Below the pieces are notes generated by a model. It saw only the letters and a program-made list of their open reading frames with translations. It searched no databases and was not told the DNA's origin. Positions 1 to 12,918 of a DNA stretch of 64,000 bases are shown piece by piece; the stretch's first letter is position 1; each line of letters starts with the position of its first letter. This DNA is from Caldimonas tepidiphila (GTDB lineage: Bacteria; Pseudomonadota; Gammaproteobacteria; Burkholderiales; Burkholderiaceae_C): assembly GCF_003569765.1 (NCBI RefSeq), contig NZ_QXMG01000003.1, positions 149,157 to 213,156 of the forward strand, given 5' to 3'. A program made the position numbers and the translations under genes.

Positions 1-762
1 TTCCGGCAGTGGTTCGCGCACCGTCCGCGGCGCGAGCGGCAGGCGCCGGCAGGCGAGCTGCTGCTGTGGCCCGACACCTTCAACCAGCACTTCCACCCCG
101 AGGTGGCGCGGGCCGCGACCGAGGTGCTGGAGGCCGCGGGCTGGCGCGTGCGGCTGCCGCCGGACGGGCTGTGCTGCGGGCGGCCGCTCTACGAGTTCGG
201 CCTGCTCGATCGGGCGCGCGACTACCTCGCCACGGTGCTGGACGCGCTCGGCCCGGAGCTCGACGCGGGCACGCCCATCGTGATGCTGGAGCCCGCCTGC
301 GCCTCGGTGTTCCGCGAGGAGCTGCCCGCGCTGTTCCCGCGCGATGCACGCGCGAAGGCGCTGTGCCGGCAGGCGCAGCTGCTGTGCAGCGTGCTGCGCC
401 CGCGGCTCGACGCGCTGCCGATCGAGCCGCTCGACCGGCCCGCGCTCCACCACCCGCACTGCCACCACAAGGCGGTGTTCGGGCTCGACGACGACGCGGC
501 GGTGCTGGACGCGCTGGGGCTGGACGTGCGGCGGCCCGACGCCGGCTGCTGCGGCATGGCCGGCTCCTTCGGCTTCGAGCGCGAGAAGTACGAGGTCTCG
601 ATGCGCTGCGGCGAGCGGGTGCTGCTGCCGGCGGTGCGCGCCGCGGGCTTCGACACCATCCTCCTCACCGACGGCTACAGCTGCCGCGAGCAGATCCGGC
701 AGGCCACCGGCCGCACCGCGCTGCACCCGGCGCAGGTGCTGCGCCGTGCGCTGCGCGCCTGA
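1..762 (+). CDS. FAD-linked oxidoreductase / Fe-S protein, C-terminal part (5' truncated)
   Basis: The reading frame is open from base 1, so the gene begins outside the window and only about 253 C-terminal residues are seen. Two CCG-type cysteine clusters are visible: GLCCGRPLYEFG near residue 57 and AGCCGMAGSFGFE near residue 182. Such pairs bind a 4Fe-4S or related cofactor in the heterodisulfide-reductase-like C-terminal domain of large YdiJ/glycolate-oxidase/D-lactate-dehydrogenase fusions. These enzymes oxidise 2-hydroxyacids with FAD and pass electrons to the respiratory chain. The segment DTFNQHF near the start also fits this family. The FAD half must lie upstream. Substrate cannot be told from this fragment. 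The next gene follows in the same direction after 40 bp. Confidence 0.8.
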   Translation, partial: FRQWFAHRPRRERQAPAGELLLWPDTFNQHFHPEVARAATEVLEAAGWRVRLPPDGLCCGRPLYEFGLLDRARDYLATVLDALGPELDAGTPIVMLEPACASVFREELPALFPRDARAKALCRQAQLLCSVLRPRLDALPIEPLDRPALHHPHCHHKAVFGLDDDAAVLDALGLDVRRPDAGCCGMAGSFGFEREKYEVSMRCGERVLLPAVRAAGFDTILLTDGYSCREQIRQATGRTALHPAQVLRRALRA

Positions 763-802
763 GAGGCGCGCCGACCCCACCCGCAGGAGAAAGGATCCCG
801 CC

Positions 803-1243
803 ATGCAAGCCAAGCTCCTCAACCGCGCGCCCGAGCGCACCTTCGCGCTCGTGTTCGAGCGCGGCGACGAGGTCGTCTCGACCCTGGAGCGCTTCGCCGT
901 CGAGCAGGGCTTGAGCGCGAGCCGCATCACCGCCATCGGCGCCTTCGAGCGCGCAACGCTCGGCTACTTCGACTGGGAGCGCAAGGACTACGAGCGCATC
1001 CCGGTGGAGGAGCAGGTCGAGGTGCTGTCGCTGGTCGGCGACTTCGCGCTCGACGGCGAGCGGCCCAGGCTGCACGCGCATGTCGTGCTCGGCCGCCGCG
1101 ACGGCAGCACCGTGGGCGGCCACCTGCTCTCCGCGCAGGTGCGGCCGACGCTGGAGGTGCTGGTGGTGGACTCGCCCGCCCACCTGTGCCGCCGGCACGA
1201 TCCCGACAGCGGCCTGGCGCTGATCCGCCCCGACGCCTCCTGA
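803..1243 (+). CDS. PPC/DUF296 domain protein (putative DNA-binding)
   Basis: This 146-residue protein is a single PPC (plants and prokaryotes conserved, DUF296) domain. The family hallmark is the histidine-rich strand LHAHVVLGRRDG near residues 92-103, followed by the GGHL turn near 108; these histidines bind metal in solved structures. The start is ATG 803 because a strong Shine-Dalgarno (AGGAGAAAGG, 784-793) sits 9 bp upstream. Bacterial members are called DNA-binding by analogy to plant AHL proteins, but their cellular role is mostly unknown. It may be co-transcribed with the oxidoreductase before it. Confidence 0.8.
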   Translation: MQAKLLNRAPERTFALVFERGDEVVSTLERFAVEQGLSASRITAIGAFERATLGYFDWERKDYERIPVEEQVEVLSLVGDFALDGERPRLHAHVVLGRRDGSTVGGHLLSAQVRPTLEVLVVDSPAHLCRRHDPDSGLALIRPDAS

Positions 1244-1407
1244 GCCGCGGCCGGCACGTCTCGGCGCAGCCGGTAGAGCATCGCCACGCCGGCGAGGTAG
1301 ACCGCGGCCACGGCCAGCGAGTCCAGGCCCATGCGCCGGACCGTGCGGTCGCGGCGCCCGACCAGGCCGACGAGGAAGAGCAGCGTCATCACGGCGGCCA
1401 GCAGCAC
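988..1407 (-). CDS. Possible small membrane protein (doubtful)
   Basis: The gap between the PPC gene and ispF contains, on the minus strand, a frame with two hydrophobic stretches: LLAAVMTLLFLVGLVG directly after a GTG start, then LAVAAVYLAGVAMLYRL. The two segments separated by a short Arg-rich loop look like a real two-helix protein. However, no Shine-Dalgarno precedes GTG 1407, and the C-terminal 80 codons run antisense through the PPC gene, where they read as a typical shadow frame. If real, it follows ispF in the same direction. It could equally be an accidental frame in GC-rich DNA. Confidence 0.25.
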   Translation of the reverse strand: MLLAAVMTLLFLVGLVGRRDRTVRRMGLDSLAVAAVYLAGVAMLYRLRRDVPAAAQEASGRISARPLSGSCRRHRWAGESTTSTSSVGRTCAESRWPPTVLPSRRPSTTCACSLGRSPSSAKSPTSDSTSTCSSTGMRS

Positions 1408-1466
1408 GCCGAAGGCCGCGAAGCGGCGCGCCGGCGCACGGCCGGCCGCTCCCCGGGAGGCAAGCG

Positions 1467-1955
1467 TCAGCCGCGTGCGAGCAGGCAGACGGCGCGCGCC
1501 TCGATCGCCTCCAGCCGCCCGACCGGGCCCATCTTCTCGGCGGTCTTCGCCTTCACGTTGACGCGCTCGGCCGCGAGCCCGAGCGCCTCGGCGATGCGTT
1601 CGCGCATCAGCGGGATGTGCGGCGCCATCTTCGGCGCCTGCGCGACGATGGTGCTGTCGACGTTGACGACGCTCCAGCCCGCCGCCTTCACGCGCCGCGC
1701 CGCCTCGGTCAGCAGCGTGTGCGAGTCGGCGCCCTTGAACTGCGCATCGGTGTCGGGGAAGTGCCGGCCGATGTCGCCCAGGCCCGCGGCGCCGAGGAGC
1801 GCGTCGGTGATCGCGTGCAGCAGCGCGTCGGCGTCGGAGTGGCCGAGCAGGCCGTGCGTGTGCGGGATGGTCACGCCGCCGAGCACGAGCGGGCGGCCGC
1901 TCACCAGGGCGTGGACGTCCCAGCCCTCGCCGATGCGGAAGTCGAATGGGGACAT
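1467..1955 (-). CDS. ispF: 2-C-methyl-D-erythritol 2,4-cyclodiphosphate synthase
   Basis: IspF cyclises CDP-methylerythritol 2-phosphate to MEcPP in the non-mevalonate isoprenoid pathway in the cytosol. The 162-residue length is standard. The N-terminus [17 protein letters not shown] carries the metal-binding D-x-H pair, and the second metal/active-site signature [16 protein letters not shown] follows near residue 38. The [11 protein letters not shown] loop and the C-terminal [13 protein letters not shown] motif (nucleotide base contact) are intact. The ispD stop codon lies 34 bp upstream on the same strand, so ispD and ispF form an operon, as is usual in betaproteobacteria. Confidence 0.97.
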   Translation of the reverse strand: MSPFDFRIGEGWDVHALVSGRPLVLGGVTIPHTHGLLGHSDADALLHAITDALLGAAGLGDIGRHFPDTDAQFKGADSHTLLTEAARRVKAAGWSVVNVDSTIVAQAPKMAPHIPLMRERIAEALGLAAERVNVKAKTAEKMGPVGRLEAIEARAVCLLARG

Positions 1956-1989
1956 GCGGTCCTCTCTGGACAGGGGTTGAGGCCGGGGA

Positions 1990-2712
1990 TCAGGCAGCGG
2001 CGCCGCGCGTGCGCAGCAGCCGCTCGGCGAGCGCGAAGTCGCCCGGCCAGGTGAGCTTGAAGTTCTCGAAGTCGCCGGCGACGAGCTTCGGGCGGTGGCC
2101 GAGCGCCTCGACCGCGCTCGACTCGTCGGTGACGCCGCCCCCGGCGGCCGCGAGCGCCGGACGCAGCAGCCCGAGGCGGAACATCTGCGGCGTCTGCGCG
2201 GCCCACTTGGCCGTGCGGTCGACCGTCGCGGCGACGCGCCCGTCCTCGGAATGCTTGAGCGTGTCGGCCAGCGGCAGCGCGAGCAGGCCACCCACCTCGT
2301 CGTCGGCGCAGGCCTCGATCAGCCGCTCGACCCATTCGGGGCGCAGCAGGCAGCGCGCCGCGTCGTGCACCAGCACCCAGTCGTGCGGCTGCGCGCCGCG
2401 CGCCAGCAGCTCGTCGAGGCCGTTGGCGACCGACTCGGCGCGGGTCGATCCGCCGCAGCGCGCCACCCAGGCGCGCTCGCCGCTGAAGTCCGGCGCGTGG
2501 CGCTCGAACTGCGCGTCGCCCGGCGACAGCACGACGAGCACCGCCTCCAGCCGCCTCACCCGCGCGAGCGCGTCGAGCGTGTGCGCGACGACGGCGCGGC
2601 CGGCCACCGGGTGGTACTGCTTCGGGCCGCCGACACCGGCGCGCTCGCCGACGCCGGCGCAGGGAACCAGGGCAAAGCAGCGCGGCGGGCTGCCGATCAG
2701 GGACAGGGACAT
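1990..2712 (-). CDS. ispD: 2-C-methyl-D-erythritol 4-phosphate cytidylyltransferase
   Basis: IspD transfers CMP from CTP to MEP, the step before IspE and IspF. The 240-residue protein has the nucleotidyltransferase P-loop-like motif [18 protein letters not shown] at residues 16-33, the VHDAAR motif (metal/product binding) near residue 122 and the QTPQMF motif near residue 180. These are the family signatures. The N-terminus is about ten residues longer than E. coli IspD but has no other good start. The gene is divergent from mfd, with a 179-bp shared upstream region that must contain both promoters. Confidence 0.97.
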   Translation of the reverse strand: MSLSLIGSPPRCFALVPCAGVGERAGVGGPKQYHPVAGRAVVAHTLDALARVRRLEAVLVVLSPGDAQFERHAPDFSGERAWVARCGGSTRAESVANGLDELLARGAQPHDWVLVHDAARCLLRPEWVERLIEACADDEVGGLLALPLADTLKHSEDGRVAATVDRTAKWAAQTPQMFRLGLLRPALAAAGGGVTDESSAVEALGHRPKLVAGDFENFKLTWPGDFALAERLLRTRGAAA

Positions 2713-2827
2713 GGTGCGGAGCGAGTCGGCGGGCCGCCATGATACGCAGCGCGGGCCGTCCCTGCGCCGCCGTGGCGGCCGCCTGCCGCGGCGCGCCCGC
2801 GCCCCGGCAGGGGCACCCCCGGCTCTC

Positions 2828-2833
2828 TACAAT
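2828..2833 (+). promoter_or_regulatory. Candidate -10 element of the mfd promoter
   Basis: TACAAT, a five-of-six match to the sigma-70 -10 hexamer, lies about 60 bp before the chosen mfd start in an otherwise very GC-rich gap. No convincing -35 hexamer is seen at 17 bp. The assignment rests on the -10 alone. Confidence 0.35.
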
Positions 2834-2891
2834 CGGGCCCTTCACGCCCCTCGGCAGCTCGCCGCGGGGCGCTTCCCATTTGCTGCGCGCC

Positions 2892-6338
<3,447 letters not shown>

Positions 6339-6366
6339 GGCCCGAGAAACGAACCCCAAGAAGTAC

Positions 6367-7065
6367 ATGAGCATCGAACACGCCCCCGGCCTCGTCATCC
6401 AGCGCTTCACGCCGCCGCTGAAGCTCTCCGACTTCCGCGTCATCGCCTTCGACATGGACTCGACCCTGATCAACATCGAGTGCATCGACGAGATCGCGGG
6501 CGCGGCCGGCAAGAAGGCCGAGGTCGCGGCGATCACCGAGGCCGCGATGCGCGGCGAGATCACCGACTTCAAGGAGAGCCTGCGCCGGCGCCTGGCGCTG
6601 ATGGAGGGCGTGCCGGCGACGGCGCTCGAGCAGGTCTACGAGCAGCGCCTGCAACTGAACCCCGGCGCGGTCGAGCTGATGCAGGCGGCGCGCGCCGCGG
6701 GCCTGACCACGCTGCTGGTGTCGGGCGGCTTCACCTTCTTCGCCGACCGGGTGCGCGAGCGCCTGGGCATGGACCATGCGAAGTCCAACCTGCTGGAGAT
6801 CGCCGACGGACGGCTGACCGGCCGCGTGATCGGCGACATCGTCGACGGCGAGGAGAAGAAGCGCCAGCTGCTCGCGCTGTGCGAGCAGGTCGGCTGCAGC
6901 CCCTCGCAGGCCATCGCGGTCGGCGACGGTGCCAACGACCTCTTGATGATGCATGCCGCGGGCCTGTCGGTCGCCTACCACGCGAAACCGAAGGTGCGCG
7001 AGCAGGCGATGGTCGCGATCAACGAGGGCGGGCTCGACCGGCTGCTGGAGGTCGTCCTGCCGTGA
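6367..7065 (+). CDS. serB: Phosphoserine phosphatase
   Basis: SerB dephosphorylates O-phosphoserine, the last step of serine synthesis. The 232-residue protein is the short HAD form without an ACT domain. HAD motif I is FDMDSTLINIECIDE (nucleophile Asp and acid/base Asp near residues 30-32), motif II is VSGGFTFF near 119, and motif III/IV is VGDGANDLLMM near 187. It begins 28 bp after mfd and its stop TGA overlaps the GTG start of the next gene, so it is probably translationally coupled to the flavin reductase. Confidence 0.96.
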   Translation: MSIEHAPGLVIQRFTPPLKLSDFRVIAFDMDSTLINIECIDEIAGAAGKKAEVAAITEAAMRGEITDFKESLRRRLALMEGVPATALEQVYEQRLQLNPGAVELMQAARAAGLTTLLVSGGFTFFADRVRERLGMDHAKSNLLEIADGRLTGRVIGDIVDGEEKKRQLLALCEQVGCSPSQAIAVGDGANDLLMMHAAGLSVAYHAKPKVREQAMVAINEGGLDRLLEVVLP

Positions 7066-7628
7066 GTGCAGCGAACCGCGCTCCCGTCGAACTCGCGAAG
7101 GCCTACCGGCTGCTGAACCACGGCCCGACGGTGCTGGTCAGCGCCGCCCACGACGGACGCGCCAACGTGATGGCCGCAGCCTGGAACATGCCGCTCGACT
7201 TCGACCCGCCGAAGGTCGCGGTAGTGCTCGACAAGAGCACCTTCACGCGCGGGCTGATCGAGGGCTCGGGCGAGTTCGTGCTGAACGTGCCCTGCCGCGC
7301 GCAGGCCGGGCTGACGGTCGCGGTCGGCTCGACGAGCGGCCGCGACGAGGACAAGATCGCGACGCTGAAGATCGCAACCGCCCCCGGCTCGGTCGTCGCC
7401 GCGCCGCTGGTCGAGGACTGCGTCGCCTGGCTCGAATGCCGGCGCCTGCCGCAGCCGGCGCTCGAGGCCGCGCACGACCTTTTCCTTGGCGAGGTGGTGG
7501 CCGCCTGGGCCGACCCGCGCGCGTTCTCGAACGGCCGCTGGCATTTCGACGACGAGGCGCTGCGCACCATCCACCATGTCGCGGGCGGCGCCTTCATGGC
7601 GATCGGCGAGGCCTTCAAGGCCGGCTGA
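7062..7628 (+). CDS. Flavin reductase family protein (FMN-binding split barrel)
   Basis: This 188-residue protein has the split-barrel flavin-reductase fold signatures: VLVSAAHDGRANVMAAAWNMPLDF near residue 22, FTRGLIEGSGEFVLNVPC near 60 and a conserved C-terminal barrel. Members bind FMN and reduce it with NAD(P)H or serve oxygenases; the specific partner is not evident here. The start is GTG 7062, inside GTGA overlapping the serB stop. No ATG start fits the conserved N-terminus, so the overlap decides the start. Expression probably depends on serB translation. Confidence 0.85.
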   Translation: MSAANRAPVELAKAYRLLNHGPTVLVSAAHDGRANVMAAAWNMPLDFDPPKVAVVLDKSTFTRGLIEGSGEFVLNVPCRAQAGLTVAVGSTSGRDEDKIATLKIATAPGSVVAAPLVEDCVAWLECRRLPQPALEAAHDLFLGEVVAAWADPRAFSNGRWHFDDEALRTIHHVAGGAFMAIGEAFKAG

Positions 7629-7649
7629 AGCCCGCCCCTCGTCGATGAA

Positions 7650-7688
7650 AAACGGCCCGCCTCCCCGCAAAGGGAGCGCGGGCCGTTT
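7650..7688. terminator. Bidirectional rho-independent terminator
   Basis: AAACGGCCCGC (7650-7660) pairs perfectly with GCGGGCCGTTT (7678-7688), and the loop contains a further CTCCC/GGGAG pairing (7661-7665 with 7672-7676). A/T tracts on both sides make it work for both the serB-flavin reductase transcript and convergent rraA. It lies exactly between the two stop codons. Confidence 0.9.
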
Positions 7689-7707
7689 CGCTGACGGAAA
7701 GCCGGAT

Positions 7708-8214
7708 TCAGGCGGCGGGTGCCGAGGTCACGACGATGCCGTCGGCGTCCGCATAGAGCCAGTCGCCGGGGCGCACCCACACGCCCTGCAGTTGCACCGG
7801 CAGGTCCACCAGCCCCTGCTGGCGCCGCTCGGTCGGCAGCGGCATCGAGGCGAGCGCGCGGATGCCGACCTCGCAGGCGGCCAGCTCCGCCACGTCGCGC
7901 ACGCAGCCGTCGATCACGACGCCGGCCCAGCCGTTGCGCGCCGCGGCCTGCCCGATGTTGCCGCCGACCAGCGCGCGGCGCAGCGAGCCGCCGCCGTCCA
8001 CGACCAGCACGCGGCCCTCGCCGGGCGACTCCAGCGCCGCCTTCACGAGCGAGTTGTCCTCGAAGCACTTCACCGTCGCCACCGGCCCGGCGAACTTCGT
8101 TCGCCCGCCGAAGTCGCGGAACACCGGCGGCAGCACGCGGAAATCGCCGCTCGCGTCGTTCTTGCGCTCGTCGCACAGGTCGCAGGTCGCAAAGTCCTTC
8201 TTCTCGCTCGTCAT
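7708..8214 (-). CDS. rraA: Ribonuclease E activity regulator RraA / RraA-like aldolase family protein
   Basis: The 168-residue protein matches the RraA family along its length: ATCDLCDE near residue 9 (equivalent to SELCD in E. coli RraA), FGGRTKFAG near 35, [28 protein letters not shown] near 72 and [12 protein letters not shown] near 95. The G-x-x-RD arrangement is also the metal/substrate motif of 4-hydroxy-4-methyl-2-oxoglutarate aldolases, with which the family is often confused. RraA binds RNase E and dampens its activity. A roughly seven-residue N-terminal insertion ([12 protein letters not shown]) relative to E. coli adds charge. Which of the two activities it has cannot be settled by sequence. 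Confidence 0.85.
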   Translation of the reverse strand: MTSEKKDFATCDLCDERKNDASGDFRVLPPVFRDFGGRTKFAGPVATVKCFEDNSLVKAALESPGEGRVLVVDGGGSLRRALVGGNIGQAAARNGWAGVVIDGCVRDVAELAACEVGIRALASMPLPTERRQQGLVDLPVQLQGVWVRPGDWLYADADGIVVTSAPAA

Positions 8215-8254
8215 CGCTCGCCCCTCCGGCGTGGTTGTGGTCGGTTCTTCCGGC

Positions 8255-10522
8255 TCAGCCCTTCTGCTTCACGCAGTCCATCCAGTACTCGCGGTTGCCG
8301 CGCTCGTCCTCGGTCACGACGAGCCCGTGCACGTCGGTCTCGAAGCCGGGGAACTGCTTGTTGAAGTCGCGCGCGAAGTACAGGTAGTCGAGGATCTTCT
8401 TGTTGAAGCGCTCGCCCGGGATCAAGAGCGGGATGCCCGGCGGATAGGGCGTCAGCAGCGAGGTGCCGATGCGGCCTTCGAGCTCGTCGATGTTCACGCG
8501 CTCGGTCTCGCCGTGCGCGATGCAGGCGAAGGCCTCGCTCGGCTTCATCGCCGGGTGCAGGTCCGACAGGTACATCTCGGTGGTCAGCCGCGCGATGTCC
8601 TTCTTCGCATAGGTCTCGTGGATGGTCTGGCAGAGGTCGCGCAGGCCCATGCGCTCGTAGCGCGGGTGCTTGGCGACGAACTCCGGCAGCACGCGCCACA
8701 TCGGCTGGTTGCGGTCGTAGTCGTCCTTGAACTGCTGCAGCGCCGCCACCATCGTGTTCCAGCGGCCCTTGGTGATGCCGATCGTGAACAGGATGAAGAA
8801 GGAGTAGAGGCCGGTCTTCTCCACCACCACGCCGTGCTCGGCGAGGTACTTGGTGACGATCGAGGCCGGGATGCCGGTCTCGGCGAACTTGCCCGACACG
8901 TCCAGGCCCGTCGTGATGACGGTGGCCTTGATCGGGTCGAGCATGTTGAAGCCGTCGGCGAGGTTGCCGAAGCCGTGCCAGTCCTCGTCGGCGTGCAGCA
9001 GCCAGTCGCTCGGCTCGCCGATGCCTTCCTCGGTCAGGTGCTCCGGTCCCCAGACCTTGAACCACCAGTCGCTGTAGTCGCCCTCGACCTTGCGCATCGC
9101 GCGGCGGAAGTCGAGCGCCTCGCGGATGCTCTCCTCCACCAGCGCCGTGCCGCCCGGCGGCTCCATCATCGCCGCGGCCACGTCGCAGCTCGCGATGATC
9201 GCGTACTGCGGGCTGGTGCTGGTGTGCATCAGGTAGGCCTCGTTGAAGAGGTGGCGGTCGAGCTGCCTGGTCTGCGAGTCCTGCACCAGCACCTGCGAGG
9301 CCTGCGAGAGGCCCGCGAGCAGCTTGTGCGTGCTCTGCGTCGCGTAGACCATAGCCTCCTTCGGGCGCGGGCGGTTCTTGCCCATCGCGTGGTAGCTGCC
9401 GTAGAACTTGTGGAAGGCGGCGTGCGGCAGCCAGGCCTCGTCGAAGTGCAGGTGGTTGATCCAGCCGTCGAGCTTGGCCTTGATGGTCTCGGTGTTGTAG
9501 AGAACGCCGTCGTAGGTGCTCTGCGTGAGCGTGAGGATCCTCGGCTTGACCTTCTCGGGGTCGACCCCCGCGAGCAGCGGGTTGGCGGCGATCTTGCGCT
9601 TGATCGCCTCGGGCGAGAACTCGCTCTCGGGGATCGGGCCGATGATGCCGTAGTGGTTGCGCGTCGGCGTCAGGAACACGGGGATGGCCCCGGTCATGAT
9701 GATCGAGTGCAGCACCGACTTGTGGCAGTTGCGGTCCACGACGACGATGTCGCCCGAGGCCACCGCGTGGTGCCAGACCATCTTGTTGCTGGTGCTGGTG
9801 CCGTTGGTGACGAAGAAGCAGTGGTCGGCGTTGAAGATGCGCGCGGCGTTCTTCTCGCTCGCGGCCACCGGCCCGGTGTGGTCGAGCAGCTGGCCGAGCT
9901 CCTCGACCGCGTTGCACACGTCGGCACGCAGCAGGTTCTCGCCGAAGAACTGGTGGAACATGTGTCCGACCGGGCTCTTCAGGAACGCGACGCCGCCCGA
10001 GTGGCCGGGGCAGTGCCAGGAGTAGGAGCCGTCCGACGCGTAGCCCATCAGCGCGCGGAAGAACGGCGGCGCCAGCCCGTCGAGGTAGCTCTTGGCCTCG
10101 CGGATGATGTGGCGCGCGACGAACTCCGGCGTGTCCTCGAACATGTGGATGAAGCCGTGCAGCTCGCGCAGGATGTCGTTGGGCAGGTGCTGCGAAGTGC
10201 GCGTCTCGCCGTACAGGTAGATCGGGATGTCGGCGTTCTTGTGGCGGATTTCGACGATGAACTTGCGCAGGTTCTGCAGCGCGGCGGGCTCCGGCTCGGG
10301 CTCGAGGCCCGCGAACTCCTCGTCGTCGATCGACAGGATGAAGGCGCTGGCGCGGCTCTGCTGCTGCGCGAACTGCGACAGGTCGCCGTAGCTCGTGACG
10401 CCGATGACCTCGAAGCCCTCCTTCTTGATGGCGTCGGCGAGCGCGCGGATGCCGAGGCCCGAGGTGTTCTCGGAGCGGTAGTCCTCGTCGATGATGACGA
10501 TGGGGAAGTGGAAACGCATCAT
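8255..10522 (-). CDS. Arginine/lysine/ornithine decarboxylase (PLP fold type I)
   Basis: This 755-residue enzyme has the layout of the large inducible/constitutive basic amino acid decarboxylases. An N-terminal receiver-like wing domain ([15 protein letters not shown] onward) is followed by a PLP core with the Schiff-base lysine in [14 protein letters not shown] near residue 400, the HFDEAW aspartate that holds the pyridine ring, and a C-terminal domain ([17 protein letters not shown]). It removes CO2 from arginine, lysine or ornithine to give agmatine, cadaverine or putrescine. Substrate choice cannot be read from these motifs. Two adjacent ATG codons give the start; AGAGG lies just upstream. 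It stands alone on the minus strand. Confidence 0.92.
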   Translation of the reverse strand: MMRFHFPIVIIDEDYRSENTSGLGIRALADAIKKEGFEVIGVTSYGDLSQFAQQQSRASAFILSIDDEEFAGLEPEPEPAALQNLRKFIVEIRHKNADIPIYLYGETRTSQHLPNDILRELHGFIHMFEDTPEFVARHIIREAKSYLDGLAPPFFRALMGYASDGSYSWHCPGHSGGVAFLKSPVGHMFHQFFGENLLRADVCNAVEELGQLLDHTGPVAASEKNAARIFNADHCFFVTNGTSTSNKMVWHHAVASGDIVVVDRNCHKSVLHSIIMTGAIPVFLTPTRNHYGIIGPIPESEFSPEAIKRKIAANPLLAGVDPEKVKPRILTLTQSTYDGVLYNTETIKAKLDGWINHLHFDEAWLPHAAFHKFYGSYHAMGKNRPRPKEAMVYATQSTHKLLAGLSQASQVLVQDSQTRQLDRHLFNEAYLMHTSTSPQYAIIASCDVAAAMMEPPGGTALVEESIREALDFRRAMRKVEGDYSDWWFKVWGPEHLTEEGIGEPSDWLLHADEDWHGFGNLADGFNMLDPIKATVITTGLDVSGKFAETGIPASIVTKYLAEHGVVVEKTGLYSFFILFTIGITKGRWNTMVAALQQFKDDYDRNQPMWRVLPEFVAKHPRYERMGLRDLCQTIHETYAKKDIARLTTEMYLSDLHPAMKPSEAFACIAHGETERVNIDELEGRIGTSLLTPYPPGIPLLIPGERFNKKILDYLYFARDFNKQFPGFETDVHGLVVTEDERGNREYWMDCVKQKG

Positions 10523-10726
10523 GCGGGACCTCTGGCGGAATGCGGATCGGTTTCGGAAAAGCGCGAAGTGTAGGGCCTGCACCGTGACAACACCTGCGGT
10601 CGGTCGACACGGAGGCCGCAGGCCGGCCATTTCCCTGGGGGAGCAGGCGCCATGCCGGCGCGGCACCGGGTGGCGGGAACGGCACGTACACTGCCCGGCT
10701 ACAGGAAGACACATCGAGAGGGATGC

Positions 10727-11155
10727 ATGGATCTGGGGCCTGCGACGGGATGGTGGGTGGCGGCCGGCGTCGTGGTGGCGCTGGAGCTGCTCAGCGGCAG
10801 CTTCCACCTGCTGATGCTGGGCATCGGCCTGGCTGCCGGCGCGCTGGCCGCCCATGCCGGCTTCGGCCTGCCGATGCAGATCGTCACCGCGGCCGTGATC
10901 GGCGGCGGCGCGGTGGGCGCCTGGGTGGTGCGCCGCCAGCAGGAGCCGCCCTCCCCGCCCGCCGGCGCCAACCGCGACGTCATGCTCGACATCGGCGAGC
11001 GCGTGCACGTCGAGCGCTGGGACGCGGACGGCAGCGCCCGCGTGCACTACCGCGGCGCCGAGTGGTCCGCGCGCTGGGCCGGCCCCGGCGCGCCCGCGCC
11101 GGGCGAGCATGTCATCGAGGCGCTCGAAGGCAGCCGCCTGGTGCTGCGCCGCTGA
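10727..11155 (+). CDS. NfeD-like membrane protein
   Basis: The 142-residue protein has an N-terminal pair or trio of transmembrane helices (WWVAAGVVVALELLSGSFHLLMLGIGLAAGALAA and a second at QIVTAAVIGGGAVGAWVV) followed by a small OB-fold (ERVHVERWDADGSARVHYRGAEWSARW). This is the short NfeD (YbbJ) family. NfeD proteins are encoded with a stomatin/prohibitin partner and are thought to act together in membrane quality control. The stomatin gene follows 59 bp downstream. The start ATG 10727 follows a GAGAGGG ribosome site. Confidence 0.88.
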   Translation: MDLGPATGWWVAAGVVVALELLSGSFHLLMLGIGLAAGALAAHAGFGLPMQIVTAAVIGGGAVGAWVVRRQQEPPSPPAGANRDVMLDIGERVHVERWDADGSARVHYRGAEWSARWAGPGAPAPGEHVIEALEGSRLVLRR

Positions 11156-11214
11156 GCCCGAACCCGTCCCGCCCTTCCCCTTCCCGACCCGCCATCCCGA
11201 CCCGGAGACCCCGA

Positions 11215-12153
11215 ATGGAATTGATCGCCCCCGTCCTGTTCGTCCTCGCCGTGATCTTCATCGTGCGAGCGATCAAGGTGGTGCCGCAGCAGAACGCCTG
11301 GGTGCTCGAGCGCCTGGGCAAGTACCACGGCACGCTCACGCCGGGCCTGAACTTCATCGTGCCCTTCGTCGACCGCATCGCCTACAAGCACTCGCTCAAG
11401 GAGATCCCGCTCGACGTGCCGAGCCAGGTCTGCATCACCAAGGACAACACGCAGCTGCAGGTGGACGGCATCATCTATTTCCAGGTCACCGACCCGATGC
11501 GCGCGAGCTACGGCTCCAGCAACTACGTGATGGCGATCACCCAGCTCGCGCAGACCCTGCTGCGCTCGGTGATCGGCCGCATGGAGCTCGACAAGACCTT
11601 CGAGGAGCGCGACGCGATCAACACCGCGGTGGTCAACGCGCTCGACGAGGCCGCGCTCAACTGGGGCGTGAAGGTGCTGCGCTACGAGATCAAGGACCTC
11701 ACGCCGCCGGCCGAGATCCTGCGCGCGATGCAGGCGCAGATCACCGCCGAGCGCGAGAAGCGCGCGCTGATCGCCGCGTCCGAGGGCCGCAAGCAGGAGC
11801 AGATCAACATCGCCACCGGCGAGCGCGAGTCCTTCATCGCGCGCTCCGAGGGCGAGAAGCAGGCCGAGATCAACAAGGCGCACGGCGAGGCCGCGGCGAT
11901 CACCGCGGTGGCCGAGGCCACGGCCGGTGCGATCCGCCAGATCGCCGAGGCCATCCGGCAGCCCGGCGGCATGGAGGCGGTGAACCTGCGCGTGGCCGAG
12001 CAGGCGGTGCAGGCCTTCGCGCAGCTCGCGCAGAAGAACAACACGATGATCGTGCCGGGCAACATGAGCGAGGTCTCCGGCCTGATCGGCACCGCGATGA
12101 CGCTGATGAAGAGCGCACCCCCGGCCTCGGCCGCCGTGCCGCCGCCGCGCTGA
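11215..12153 (+). CDS. SPFH/band 7 protein (stomatin-like, QmcA type)
   Basis: The 312-residue protein begins with one membrane anchor (LIAPVLFVLAVIFIVRAI) followed by an SPFH domain (VPQQNAWVLERLGKYHGTL onward; TPGLNFIVPFVDRI; KDNTQLQVDGIIYFQV). A long charged coiled coil rich in Glu/Lys/Ala follows (ITAEREKRALIAASEGRKQE) and then a hydrophobic C-terminus. QmcA/stomatin proteins form oligomeric membrane rings and organise lipid microdomains or proteases. It is paired with the NfeD-like gene just upstream, the standard arrangement. Confidence 0.92.
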   Translation: MELIAPVLFVLAVIFIVRAIKVVPQQNAWVLERLGKYHGTLTPGLNFIVPFVDRIAYKHSLKEIPLDVPSQVCITKDNTQLQVDGIIYFQVTDPMRASYGSSNYVMAITQLAQTLLRSVIGRMELDKTFEERDAINTAVVNALDEAALNWGVKVLRYEIKDLTPPAEILRAMQAQITAEREKRALIAASEGRKQEQINIATGERESFIARSEGEKQAEINKAHGEAAAITAVAEATAGAIRQIAEAIRQPGGMEAVNLRVAEQAVQAFAQLAQKNNTMIVPGNMSEVSGLIGTAMTLMKSAPPASAAVPPPR

Positions 12154-12160
12154 GTTCGCC

Positions 12161-12188
12161 GGCGAGCCGGCTGCCCCGCCGGCTCGCC
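12161..12188 (+). terminator. Hairpin terminator after the nfeD-stomatin operon
   Basis: GGCGAGCCGG (12161-12170) pairs perfectly with CCGGCTCGCC (12179-12188) around an 8-base loop, 8 bp after the stomatin stop codon. There is no T-run, so termination strength is uncertain. Confidence 0.55.
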
Positions 12189-12315
12189 GCCCCTGCCGCG
12201 TGGCGGGCGTGCCATCCCCCCCGATCCCCGCGCCTTCAGGCAGGTGCCGCCCCCCGGTGCACGGGAAGCCGGCAGGGACGTCCGTTCCTAGACTGCCCCG
12301 CAGGGGGAAACGGAC

Positions 12316-12918
12316 ATGGAATGGAGCACTTCCACCGCCCCCGCACCGCCGGGAAGCCGGTGCGGGGCGACTCTCTATCGTGCGTTCGCGACGCTGGGCA
12401 GCGCCCTGCTGTCCACGGTCCTGCTGACCGCCACCGCGCAGGCCTCGCCCGCGCCGCCGCTCGACGCCGCCGTCGCGAAGACGGCTTCGCGGCTCGACAC
12501 CGGGTCCGGCGCTGACGCGCCGCGGCAGGCGCGCACGGGCGGGCGGGCGCTGAGCTATGCGACGGTGCACCGGGTCAACCGGGACGTCAACACAGCCACC
12601 CGCTACGTGAGCGACGAGGAACTGTACGGCCGCCCGGAGCACTGGACGATCGCGCGCGGCGCGGGGGACTGCGAGGACTATGCGCTGGCCAAGCGGGCGG
12701 CCCTGCTCGCGGCCGGTGCCGATCCGGCCCACCTGCGGCTCGCGACCGCCTGGATCGCCAGCGGCGAATACCACCTGGTGCTGATCGCCACCACCGATCG
12801 CGGCGAATACGTGCTCGATGCCCGCCACCCCTTCCCGATGGTCCGCCAGGACCTCGAGGCCCAGGGCTACCGCTGGCATCTCGTCGAGGAGGCAGGACGA
12901 TGGTTCGCGGTGCTCTGA
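12316..12918 (+). CDS. Periplasmic transglutaminase-like cysteine protease (LapG/BTLCP family)
   Basis: The 200-residue protein has a hydrophobic export segment (ATLGSALLSTVLLTATAQA) and then the bacterial transglutaminase-like cysteine proteinase fold. The triad can be placed as Cys119 in GAGDCEDYALAKR, His153 in EYHLVL and Asp168 in YVLDAR. VNRDVNTATRYVSDEELYG upstream is also characteristic. The best-known member, LapG, clips large surface adhesins when c-di-GMP is low, held by the receptor LapD. Neither LapD nor a large adhesin gene is in this window, so a LapG role is only possible. The downstream lipoprotein gene overlaps it by 19 bp. Confidence 0.8.
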   Translation: MEWSTSTAPAPPGSRCGATLYRAFATLGSALLSTVLLTATAQASPAPPLDAAVAKTASRLDTGSGADAPRQARTGGRALSYATVHRVNRDVNTATRYVSDEELYGRPEHWTIARGAGDCEDYALAKRAALLAAGADPAHLRLATAWIASGEYHLVLIATTDRGEYVLDARHPFPMVRQDLEAQGYRWHLVEEAGRWFAVL